Part shown: piece after piece, positions 1 through 5,824 of the stretch | How positions within the stretch are numbered: position 1 is the stretch's first letter | Layout of the letters: the number at the start of each line of letters is the position of its first letter | Assembly (NCBI GenBank): GCA_040255925.1 | Contig: JBDZVX010000113.1 | Coordinates: 1-7,776 of the forward strand | DNA length: 7,776 nt | Source of the DNA: Nitrolancea sp040255925 | GTDB taxonomy: Bacteria > Chloroflexota > Chloroflexia > Thermomicrobiales > Thermomicrobiaceae | Reading direction: 5' to 3' | Program-made: the position numbers and the translations under genes | The notes under the pieces: generated by a model | Told to the model about the DNA's origin: nothing | Seen by the model: the letters and a program-made list of their open reading frames with translations, nothing else | Database searches by the model: none

Positions 1-77
1 TATCTGTTCCGGCGCGGTGCTCGGTGTTGATCGCCGGGGGATTTGTTCCACGGCGGAATATGGCAGGAGGAACATCT
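1..77. other. Upstream edge region, no gene recognised
   Basis: I see no convincing gene here. An in-frame GTG at 24 could extend the following ORF by 18 codons, but it has no clear ribosome binding site and the extension looks like leader. AGGAGG at 65-70 is the ribosome binding site of the next gene. A GAATAT at 56-61 resembles a -10 box, but no -35 box lies at proper spacing, so I do not call a promoter. Confidence 0.5.
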
Positions 78-365
78 ATGCTACCCGAACGTCCGGCTGA
101 AGCGCGGCCAGTCTGGCTCCCGCCTGTGGTGAGCGTCGTGACCCTGTTCGTACTCTTCCTGATCGCCGTGGTTGTGCGGCGAAGCGGGCTCGGCGCTCTG
201 GGCACGAATGTCATGATCGGCCTATCGACCATCGCTTCGGCTGCCATCGCGCTCTACGGTGTCAAGATGATCATCCAGGCCCGCGCTCGGGGTATCGCCA
301 GCGCCATCGCTGGCGCGGTGATGGTGGTCCTCGGCGTCTACACCACCTACCACGTCTGGAGCTAG
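78..365 (+). CDS. Small three-helix membrane protein of unknown function
   Basis: This 95-residue protein is hydrophobic over most of its length. After a short charged N-terminus (residues 1-15) come three probable transmembrane segments at about 16-33, 44-66 and 73-92, with Arg pairs and basic residues (RR at 34-35, QARAR at 67-71) in the connecting loops. It is therefore an inner-membrane protein with no visible enzymatic domain. The ATG at 78 is chosen over the upstream GTG at 24 because AGGAGG lies 7 nt before it. The gene stands alone: the next gene is on the opposite strand and convergent, and a terminator follows about 75 nt after the stop. I do not recognise the family, and no function can be given. 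Confidence 0.75.
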   Translation: MLPERPAEARPVWLPPVVSVVTLFVLFLIAVVVRRSGLGALGTNVMIGLSTIASAAIALYGVKMIIQARARGIASAIAGAVMVVLGVYTTYHVWS

Positions 366-398
366 CTCCGGACCGCCCATCCCTCGGTTAGCCATTTC

Positions 399-444
399 GC
401 GGGGAGGGGAACGAGTATGTTAACGTACTTCCTCCTCTCTCCGC
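399..444 (+). other. Long imperfect inverted repeat (RNA hairpin) after the membrane-protein gene
   Basis: Bases 399-444 fold back on themselves around position 421/422. The central AGTATGTTAACGTACT (414-429) is a near-palindrome. The arms extend outward through the G-rich run at 401-409 and its C/T-rich partner at 434-442, with two mismatches (411-412 against 431-432) and several pairs that are G.U only if the plus strand is the RNA. The wobble pairs suggest a structure acting in the plus-strand transcript. Its last four bases (441-444) are also the first four of the terminator stem, so the two hairpins compete for those bases. The GTTAAC-centred palindrome could instead be a protein binding site. 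Confidence 0.45.
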
Positions 445-473
445 ATCGGGAGCCCGGTGCGGATTTCTTCTCT
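441..473 (+). terminator. Intrinsic terminator of the small membrane-protein gene
   Basis: CCGCATCGG (441-449) pairs with CCGGTGCGG (454-462) around a GAGC loop, a 9-bp stem with one G.U pair on the plus-strand RNA. It is followed directly by the T-rich ATTTCTTCTCT. The T tract lies only on the plus side, so it terminates rightward transcription from the gene at 78-365. The minus-strand operon that ends at 482 has no equivalent T tract here. Confidence 0.7.
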
Positions 474-481
474 ATAGCCCA

Positions 482-937
482 TTAACCATCTCCTAGCTTG
501 CCCCAACTCGTGATATGCGTTGGTGTGATAACGATGATCGGCGCTCGTTCAAGCGTCATGGCGCGGTATTGTGGGTAGCGTTCGCGAAGCAGTTCGACCG
601 CCGGGGCATGACCGGGTTCACCGGGGTGCAGTATGGACGCCCGGCCGCGAACCATTACCCAGCCAAGCTGGGACCAATCCTCGTCGTAGCGGTCGATCAC
701 CAGCGCGGCCGCCCCGGTGGTCTCCACGTTTCGCACGCGCTTCAGCGTCTTGCCCGGCTGTTTCGGCTTCTCATCGATCGGCGTGTAGAAGCGTGTTCCA
801 TCATAGGCGTAGCAGACCGGGACGACCGACGGCTCTCCAGCACCATCGACTGTCGCCATCCGCGCGACGCGTCCTGTGGTAATGAACGACCGCTCCCGCT
901 CGGTCAGATAGGCAATGCGCTCTGGCTTCTGGCTCAC
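482..937 (-). CDS. PPOX-class F420/flavin-binding protein, Rv0121 type
   Basis: This 151-residue protein has the split beta-barrel of the pyridoxamine-5'-phosphate-oxidase-like superfamily and fits the TIGR03668 subfamily (Rv0121, probable F420-dependent enzymes). Family features visible in order: an N-terminal helix with LTERERSF (11-18), RVARMATVD (23-31), a VVPVCYAYDG strand (38-47), DEKPKQ (55-60), a VRNVETT turn (68-74), DRYDEDWSQLGWVMVRGRA (82-100) and RYPQY (120-124). The DWS-LxWV-V-GRA signature is characteristic. Such proteins are cytosolic reductases; the substrate here is unknown. I chose the GTG at 937, preceded by GTGAGG. The frame stays open upstream to 1063, but that part lies inside the upstream gene and has no homology. 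It begins 25 nt after the stop of the PepSY membrane protein, so it is probably the third gene of the sigma-factor operon. Confidence 0.85.
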   Translation of the reverse strand: MSQKPERIAYLTERERSFITTGRVARMATVDGAGEPSVVPVCYAYDGTRFYTPIDEKPKQPGKTLKRVRNVETTGAAALVIDRYDEDWSQLGWVMVRGRASILHPGEPGHAPAVELLRERYPQYRAMTLERAPIIVITPTHITSWGKLGDG

Positions 938-962
938 CTTGGCCTCACCCTGATATGCCAAC

Positions 963-2240
963 TCATCCAACCGGCGAACCCAACGGATTGACGATCTCCC
1001 CAGTGATGGCATCAACGGAGAAATGCCGCACCAGCGCGTGTTCTGGTACATTGTCCAGGCCAATGAACCACGTTAAATGATCCTGCCCTTCGACGGTATC
1101 CGCCTCAAGTCTGACTTCTCCGGCCTTGGCACCGGCCAGTTCCGGATCTTTGTGGGCCTCGGACAGTGCGATTTGAACCGCTTGGTCCCGGTCAATCTTT
1201 GGTGCGGTTGGACCCCTGTAGTCCGTCCGCCGCGCGAAATAGCTGGTCACTTGTCCGGTCTCAAGATCCACGCCAACCGAGACAAATGTCGGTAGCCACG
1301 CACCGGTGTCTGGCGAACGTAATTCCCAGCGGAACTGATGGGTCGTATCTTGCCCGTGAGTACCGACCTTGCCGGTCCCTTGGTCTTCATCGTGGGCCGT
1401 AAGTTGGTCGAACTTATCGAAATGTGACTGTGCAAATTTGGTGGCGATCAGGCTCGCCTCGGTGACGCTTACCGGCTGCTTGGGCATGTTGTCGGAGGTG
1501 GCGCTGGGCAAAGTTGCCTCTGTTATCTCGCCGGTATCACCGTCAACGGTGAATTGATCCGGGTCTCGGACTCCATCCATTTGTCGCTTGATGTTGTAGT
1601 ACGTTCCGACCCGGACGGGTTGTCCCCCGATGAGATTGAACTCGTCGTTGGTCTCCCCAGAGAGTATGGCATTGGGGTCTTCGAGAAACGCTCGGACCTG
1701 GTCTTTAGCCTCCTCCAGCGTTACCGGCCTCCCCGGTGCCACCACGACCGGCGTCATCGCTAGCGTCGTTAGCTCGCCCGCAGGCTCCAGGCGAGTTTGC
1801 CCCGATGTAGGCACGCCCATTTGGCTCTCCAGCATGGTAACCATGATTCCTGTAAGGATGGCTAGGAATACGATCCCTGCCACCAGTTCCAAGCCCTGAC
1901 GGAGCCACCTGAGCTTGTGTCGATTGCCTGGTCGATCGTGTTGCTCAAGTTTTCTCCGCCGGTCCGTCGTCTGCCTGCGGTCGTCGGCTGGAATCGGGTT
2001 CGGCATCCTCAGGCCGCTATCGCGGGTAGTTCGCTCAGTGGAGAGTTCACGGGCAAGCTGGGCTGACAAAACCTTGGGGAAGTCCGAGTCCGGCCACTCG
2101 GGCTCGCGAAGGAGTCGTACGGTGCCTGCTGTTTCGAGGAGACTTTCCAGTTCGGGATCGTCGATCTCCGTTAAGACCGGGTTCTCGTCCGCGTTCAGTG
2201 CGTCGATGAAGTGATCGAGGTATTCTTCCTGATTTTTCAT
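963..2240 (-). CDS. Probable anti-sigma membrane protein with three PepSY-like repeats
   Basis: This is a 425-residue single-pass membrane protein. Residues 1-115 are charged and probably cytoplasmic, one transmembrane helix lies at about 117-137, and the remaining roughly 285 residues are outside. The outer part holds three similar units at about 172-245, 257-337 and 348-421. Each starts with an EA-rich helix and ends in a strand-turn of the form V-D-x-x-TG-E/Q-I/V (VDGDTGEI, VDLETGQV, VDAITGEI). That is the PepSY/YcdB-like pattern, often linked to peptidase inhibition or cell-envelope sensing. The start ATG overlaps the sigma-factor stop as ATGA (2237-2240), so translation is probably coupled, and GAGGG lies upstream. 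Position and topology argue for an anti-sigma factor, but there is no Cys and hence no HxxxCxxC zinc motif. The anti-sigma role is inferred; membrane anchoring and the repeats are seen. Confidence 0.75.
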   Translation of the reverse strand: MKNQEEYLDHFIDALNADENPVLTEIDDPELESLLETAGTVRLLREPEWPDSDFPKVLSAQLARELSTERTTRDSGLRMPNPIPADDRRQTTDRRRKLEQHDRPGNRHKLRWLRQGLELVAGIVFLAILTGIMVTMLESQMGVPTSGQTRLEPAGELTTLAMTPVVVAPGRPVTLEEAKDQVRAFLEDPNAILSGETNDEFNLIGGQPVRVGTYYNIKRQMDGVRDPDQFTVDGDTGEITEATLPSATSDNMPKQPVSVTEASLIATKFAQSHFDKFDQLTAHDEDQGTGKVGTHGQDTTHQFRWELRSPDTGAWLPTFVSVGVDLETGQVTSYFARRTDYRGPTAPKIDRDQAVQIALSEAHKDPELAGAKAGEVRLEADTVEGQDHLTWFIGLDNVPEHALVRHFSVDAITGEIVNPLGSPVG

Positions 2241-2779
2241 ACGCGTGATCCCTCATGCAGCGTGTTTCGAAGTGAAACGATGGCTCGACGTTGCAGTTGA
2301 CGAATCGCACCAGGGGTACGACCCATGAGTGTGGCGACCTCCCCCACGGCTCTACCCTCAAGAATGCGAAGGCGGATGACTGTTTGATATTCGGAAGGGA
2401 GGTCCCCAAATGCTTGGCGGAGTGGCGCCAGCGAGCTCTCGGCGAGCGCCCATTCCTCTGGGCCATCGGTTGGCGAGACGAGTTCGTGAGCTTTTTCGAG
2501 ATCGACCAGATATGGTGTCTTCCGGCGCCAGCGGTCTCGGAGAAGGTTCCTCGCGACGGTCGCGAGAAAGGCCCGGAAGGGTGTGCCCGTGTCCTGATAG
2601 CGGTCAAGTGACTTCAGCGCTCGTAGGAAGACCTCCTGCGTGAGATCCTGCGCCTCAGCTCGGCTCTGAACCGCTCGGTAGACCAGGGCATAGACCGGCT
2701 TCCACTCGCGGCGGCAAAGTTCTTCTAACGCGACGGGATCACCTCGCTGGGCATTTATCAATAGATCGTCTTCACTCAT
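2237..2779 (-). CDS. RNA polymerase sigma factor, ECF (sigma-70) family
   Basis: This 180-residue protein has the two-domain layout of an extracytoplasmic-function sigma factor and lacks sigma-3. Region 2 spans about 14-85, with AQDLTQEVFLRA (43-54) as the core-binding 2.1/2.2 signature and a basic RNLLRDRWRRK (77-87) for -10 recognition. Region 4 spans about 117-174, with LPSEYQTVIRLRILEG (127-142) and a helix-turn-helix containing GEVATLMGRTPGAIRQLQRRA (146-166). It directs RNA polymerase to a small regulon. Of two in-frame ATGs six bases apart (2785 and 2779), I chose 2779: GGGGG at 2786-2790 abuts the first ATG and is correctly spaced only for the second. It overlaps the downstream membrane protein by 4 nt, a classic sigma/anti-sigma pairing. 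No convincing autoregulatory promoter was found upstream on its own strand. Confidence 0.92.
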   Translation of the reverse strand: MSEDDLLINAQRGDPVALEELCRREWKPVYALVYRAVQSRAEAQDLTQEVFLRALKSLDRYQDTGTPFRAFLATVARNLLRDRWRRKTPYLVDLEKAHELVSPTDGPEEWALAESSLAPLRQAFGDLPSEYQTVIRLRILEGRAVGEVATLMGRTPGAIRQLQRRAIVSLRNTLHEGSRV

Positions 2780-2845
2780 ACACATCCCCCTATATAGGAG
2801 AACGGTCTTGCGAGCATTTCGTGACGCCTGTGTGACATATTCAGG

Positions 2846-2871
2846 GGAAACGCCTACCAGATCCAGCCGTA
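2846..2871 (+). promoter_or_regulatory. Candidate ECF-sigma promoter upstream of pepF
   Basis: GGAAAC (2846-2851) and CGTA (2868-2871) are separated by exactly 16 bases. This resembles known ECF promoters such as the Bacillus SigW form TGAAAC-N16-CGTA. Transcription would start near 2878-2880 and give a leader of about 100 nt before pepF. It lies in the divergent intergenic region next to the ECF sigma gene. The match is short and found by eye, so chance is possible; no better sigma-A promoter was seen for pepF. Confidence 0.35.
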
Positions 2872-2981
2872 CCGTGTAGACTCACAATAAACAGAGGTGC
2901 CGTCGGCGCCACACCGGCGGACCATGCGTGATCCGGACTGACCGCCACCATGCCACGATGACTGATGAGGAGGAACCATAG

Positions 2982-4793
2982 ATGGCCCAAATGACCCGTG
3001 AGGCGATCCCGGAGACCGAGCGCTGGGATCTCAAGAGCCTCTTTGCCGATGCCGAGCAGTGGAATGCCGAGCGTCTGGCGATCCAGGAAGAGATGCCGAA
3101 GCTCGACGCCTTCCGCGGTACGCTCGGTCAGAGCCCGCAACAGCTCCTGGCCGCGCTCTCGCTCGAAGATGGGCTCGACGAGCGGCTTGGCCGGCTCTTT
3201 GCCTATGCCATGCTCGAACGGGATGAAGACACCCGGAACAGCGAGGCGATCCAGCGGTACGAGCAGGCGATGTCGCTCGCCGTCGCCTTCGGCCGTGCAA
3301 CGGCCTTCCTCGCGCCGGAACTGCTGACGTTGACCGATGAGCAGCTCAACGCGTTCCTGGACCAGGAGCCGGGGCTGTCACCGTTCCGGCGAACGATCGA
3401 ACGGGCGATGCGCCAGCGGCCCCACGTGCGTTCGGCTGAGGTTGAAGAGGTCTTGGCCAGTTCGGCCGAGATGGCTCACGCGGCATCGAACGTCTTCACC
3501 TTCCTGGACAACGCCGATATCCAGTTCGGCACGATCACCGACACCGATGGTTCTGAGATCCAGTTGACGAAGGGGCGGTATCTCCGCCTGCTCGAACGGC
3601 CGGAACGCGAAGTACGCCGCCAGGCCTATGAGGCGCTCCACGCGCCCTATATTGCCCATCGCAACACGCTCGCCGCGCTCCTGACCGCGAATATCCAGCG
3701 GGATACGTTCTACTCGCGGGAGCGGCGGTATGAATCATCGCTCCACGCCGCGCTCGAGCCTGAAGCAATCCCGGTCGATGTCTATACCAATCTGATCCAG
3801 ACCATCCGGGGGTACCGTCCGCTGTTGCACCGGTACGTTGCGCTGCGCAAGCGGATCCTCGGCATCGATGACCTGCACACCTACGATCTCTACGTCCCGC
3901 TGATCACGATGCCGGAGCGCACGGTGGACTTCGGTGAGGCGTGTGAAACGGTTCTGAACGGGCTGGCCCCGCTTGGCGAGCGATACGTCGACGCGCTGTC
4001 GGCGGGCCTGCGCTCGCGCTGGGTCGATGTCCATGAGACACCCGGCAAGCGTTCCGGCGCCTATAGTATGGGCGTCTACGGCGCGCATCCCTACCTGCTG
4101 CTCAACTGGAACGCGTCCCTGAACGATACCTTCACACTGGCGCATGAGGCCGGTCACGCCATGCACTCCCACTTCTCGTCGGCCACCCAGCCGCACGCCA
4201 CGTCGCAGTACACGATTTTCGTTGCCGAGGTGGCATCGACCTGCAACGAGCGGCTGCTCACCGACCATCTTCTGGAGAAGACCGTCGATCCCCTGGAGCG
4301 GGCCTACCTGATCAATGATGCCCTGGAGACCTTCCGAGGGACGATCTTCCGCCAGACGATGTTCGCCGAGTTTGAACTGCTGGCTCATCAGATCGTCGAG
4401 CGTGGTGAGGGGTTGACCCAGGACCGCTTGACCAGCGAATATGCCCGGCTGGTGTCCGAGTACTACGGCCCGGACCTGGTGATCGACGATCAGGTGTCGG
4501 TCGAGTGGAGCCGGATTCCACATTTCTACCGGGCGTTCTACGTCTACCAGTACGCGACCGGACTGATCGCGGCGACCGCGCTCGCATCCGGGATCTTCTC
4601 CGGCGACAGCGACGCGCGCGACCGCTACCTGGCGTTCCTCTCCTCCGGCTCGGCCAAGGACTCGCTCGATCTCCTGCGCGATGCCGGGGTTGACCTGACG
4701 ACGGCAGCCCCCTACGATGCCGCCTTCGCGACCGTCGAGCGGTACCTGGATGCGTTGGAAGAACTGATCGATTCCGGCGTGACCCAGGCCTAA
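2982..4793 (+). CDS. pepF: Oligoendopeptidase F (M3 family zinc metallopeptidase)
   Basis: This complete 603-residue protein matches the usual PepF length of about 600. It is a cytosolic zinc metallopeptidase that cleaves short oligopeptides internally in peptide turnover. The zinc site is HEAGH at 388-392 (two His ligands and the catalytic Glu), with the third ligand Glu416 in FVAEVAST, 28 residues after the first His as expected for M3 enzymes. The N-terminal half is the helical M3 lid, starting with RWDLKSLF-like residues typical of PepF; YSMGVYGAHPYLLLNWN (about 361-377) and FYVYQYATGLIAA near the C-terminus are conserved family segments that shape the substrate cleft. The start is secure: AGGAGG (2968-2973) lies 8 nt before the ATG. 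It is transcribed alone, divergent from the sigma operon, with a strong palindrome 18 nt after the stop. No frameshift or missing residue is seen. Confidence 0.95.
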   Translation: MAQMTREAIPETERWDLKSLFADAEQWNAERLAIQEEMPKLDAFRGTLGQSPQQLLAALSLEDGLDERLGRLFAYAMLERDEDTRNSEAIQRYEQAMSLAVAFGRATAFLAPELLTLTDEQLNAFLDQEPGLSPFRRTIERAMRQRPHVRSAEVEEVLASSAEMAHAASNVFTFLDNADIQFGTITDTDGSEIQLTKGRYLRLLERPEREVRRQAYEALHAPYIAHRNTLAALLTANIQRDTFYSRERRYESSLHAALEPEAIPVDVYTNLIQTIRGYRPLLHRYVALRKRILGIDDLHTYDLYVPLITMPERTVDFGEACETVLNGLAPLGERYVDALSAGLRSRWVDVHETPGKRSGAYSMGVYGAHPYLLLNWNASLNDTFTLAHEAGHAMHSHFSSATQPHATSQYTIFVAEVASTCNERLLTDHLLEKTVDPLERAYLINDALETFRGTIFRQTMFAEFELLAHQIVERGEGLTQDRLTSEYARLVSEYYGPDLVIDDQVSVEWSRIPHFYRAFYVYQYATGLIAATALASGIFSGDSDARDRYLAFLSSGSAKDSLDLLRDAGVDLTTAAPYDAAFATVERYLDALEELIDSGVTQA

Positions 4794-4810
4794 AACGTCC
4801 CTCCGATACT

Positions 4811-4853
4811 CCCCTCTCCCAGGATTGGGAGAGGGGATGGGGGTGAGGGCCGT
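4811..4853 (+). repeat. G-rich palindromic repeat, copy 1 (left edge of island)
   Basis: CCCCTCTCCCA (4811-4821) and TGGGAGAGGGG (4826-4836) form a perfect 11-bp stem with a GGAT loop. The right arm runs on into ATGGGGGTGAGGGCCGT, giving a 27-bp block (4827-4853) that recurs at 7502-7528 in the same orientation with two differences. It resembles dispersed REP-like intergenic palindromes of GC-rich genomes. It sits 18 nt after the pepF stop and could protect or end that transcript, although no T tract follows. Confidence 0.75.
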
Positions 4854-5341
4854 CTACCATCCTCGCAGCAAGCTCACCTGCAGCTGGGTCTCGCCGCTTC
4901 CGGCCGTTGCCGGCCTCTGAATCTCCAGCCGGGAGATGACCAGACGGTTGTAGACCAACGCCTCCGTCGCCCACCCCCATCCGCTCGGCAACCGTGCAGA
5001 GCCGATAGGCGAGATCGTGAGCAAGACCCCCCAAGCCTTCAACCTGTGGCAGCAACTTCGCGCCACGCGCTCGTCCTCCTGCTCCAGCGCCAGGATGTGC
5101 TCATTGTTCGCGTTATGCCACTTCACGAGCTATTCGAGGAAGCGGAAGAGTTAATCGCGTTCCTGGACCTGCGCTTTCCAGGCCGGGGACTCGCCCGGGT
5201 GGCTGGAGGGGTCATCGATCAGGGCGCTCAGAGTACCGCCCGGCGGAAAGTCAGCGGTTGGCGCGTCTACCAGAGGTGAAGCGTCGCGGGTGCCGACTCC
5301 GTGTTGATCGCCTCCAGCGACAGCGCGACTTCGATCAATTT
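4854..5341 (-). pseudogene. Decayed DUF1156 DNA methyltransferase, core deleted
   Basis: Pieces of a DUF1156-type adenine-specific DNA methyltransferase follow one another in the right order but in different frames. First KLIEVALSLEAINTESA (from 5341) and TLHLW, then an amber codon at 5267-5269 where the family has a second Trp, then RQPLTFRRAVL. A frame change near 5228 leads to IDDPSSHP (5196-5219). After a stop at 5151-5153 come LFRFLE, another amber (5130-5132) and LVKWHNANNEHILAL. The catalytic core is missing: near 5030-5070 the reading jumps to the C-terminal AHDLAYRLCTVAER (4981-5022). One extra base in the C run at 4974-4978 shifts the frame to WATEALVYNRLVISRLEIQR, which ends at the stop at 4854-4856. 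Intact members approach 900-1000 residues, so about five sixths is gone. It starts about 40 nt after the DUF488 gene and was probably its operon partner. Family assignment rests on remembered conserved motifs. Confidence 0.8.
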
Positions 5342-5382
5342 CTATTTGTAACCAGATACAGCCGATCCCCCCTTACGCTAAC

Positions 5383-5820
5383 CTAGACGAGATGAATTAT
5401 CTCGACGTCGTCCCAATTGTTTTTCAGATACTCTACTATAAGTCGTCGATGACAGTGGCGCGGCTTTGCCTCACTACACAAGAGGCAGCCACGATCGAGC
5501 TGTGTTCGTTCAAGCTTCTTTTCAATCGCTCGCTCACGCATCAGTGTGAGGAATCGAGACTCATAATCAGTCCAATCGATTCGCTTCTTCTTGTAGGCAG
5601 AGAGCATGTCGTCGGTTGGTGCGAGAAGCGGTGCGTGGACGTAGTCGATGTTTCCGACGGCATTGAGTAAGAAGCGTAAATCATCTCGCTTTGCAAATCC
5701 AGAGAGTTGCGACGTGTTGTGCAGGCGTGTGTCGATCACCTGCTTTACTCCTGCCCGTTGCAGTTTGCCAAAGAACTCCTCAGCGCTCTTCTGTGTAAAC
5801 CCGATCGTAAAAATCTGCAT
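5383..5820 (-). CDS. Stand-alone DUF488 family protein
   Basis: This 145-residue protein is a compact DUF488 domain (Pfam PF04343), near the family's usual size. It shows the opening FTIGFTQKSAEEF (4-16), the VIDTRLHN strand-turn (28-35, corresponding to the usual DVR-x-P), a central variable segment, and the Cys-rich GCLLCSEAKPRHCHRRL (111-127) that corresponds to the CxE...CHR signature. The domain is presumed to bind a small molecule or nucleic acid; its reaction is not known to me. I chose the ATG at 5820 because the homology starts there and GGAG precedes it; the frame is open to 5880, but that part overlaps the upstream gene. Only 4 nt separate it from the DuOB-DUF488 stop, so both are co-transcribed. 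It is only distantly similar to the neighbouring DUF488 domain. Codon use is more AT-rich than in pepF. Confidence 0.85.
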   Translation of the reverse strand: MQIFTIGFTQKSAEEFFGKLQRAGVKQVIDTRLHNTSQLSGFAKRDDLRFLLNAVGNIDYVHAPLLAPTDDMLSAYKKKRIDWTDYESRFLTLMRERAIEKKLERTQLDRGCLLCSEAKPRHCHRRLIVEYLKNNWDDVEIIHLV

Positions 5821-5824
5821 TCGT

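Noticed and set aside
296..315. Perfect 8-bp hairpin CGCCAGCG-CCAT-CGCTGGCG
   Set aside because: It lies inside the membrane-protein gene and codes for a plausible Ala/Ile/Gly-rich helix segment; no T tract follows, so it is not called as a terminator or regulatory site.
515..991. Long open frames on the plus strand opposite the PPOX gene
   Set aside because: They have no recognisable domain or ribosome site and mirror a well-supported PPOX protein on the minus strand; antisense open frames are common in GC-rich DNA.
938..1063. N-terminal extension of the PPOX gene to 1063
   Set aside because: It lies inside the PepSY protein gene, shows no family homology and has no ribosome site; the GTG at 937 fits the family length.
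2791..2796. TATATA as a -10 box for the sigma-factor operon
   Set aside because: It touches the ribosome binding site, so the transcript would start at or after it, and no -35 box lies 16-18 nt upstream on the minus strand.
4312..5055. 247-codon minus-strand frame running from the island into pepF
   Set aside because: Its first roughly 27 residues are a true fragment of the decayed methyltransferase, but the rest runs through the repeat and antisense to pepF with low-complexity Arg/Ser/Pro-rich sequence. It is not one gene.
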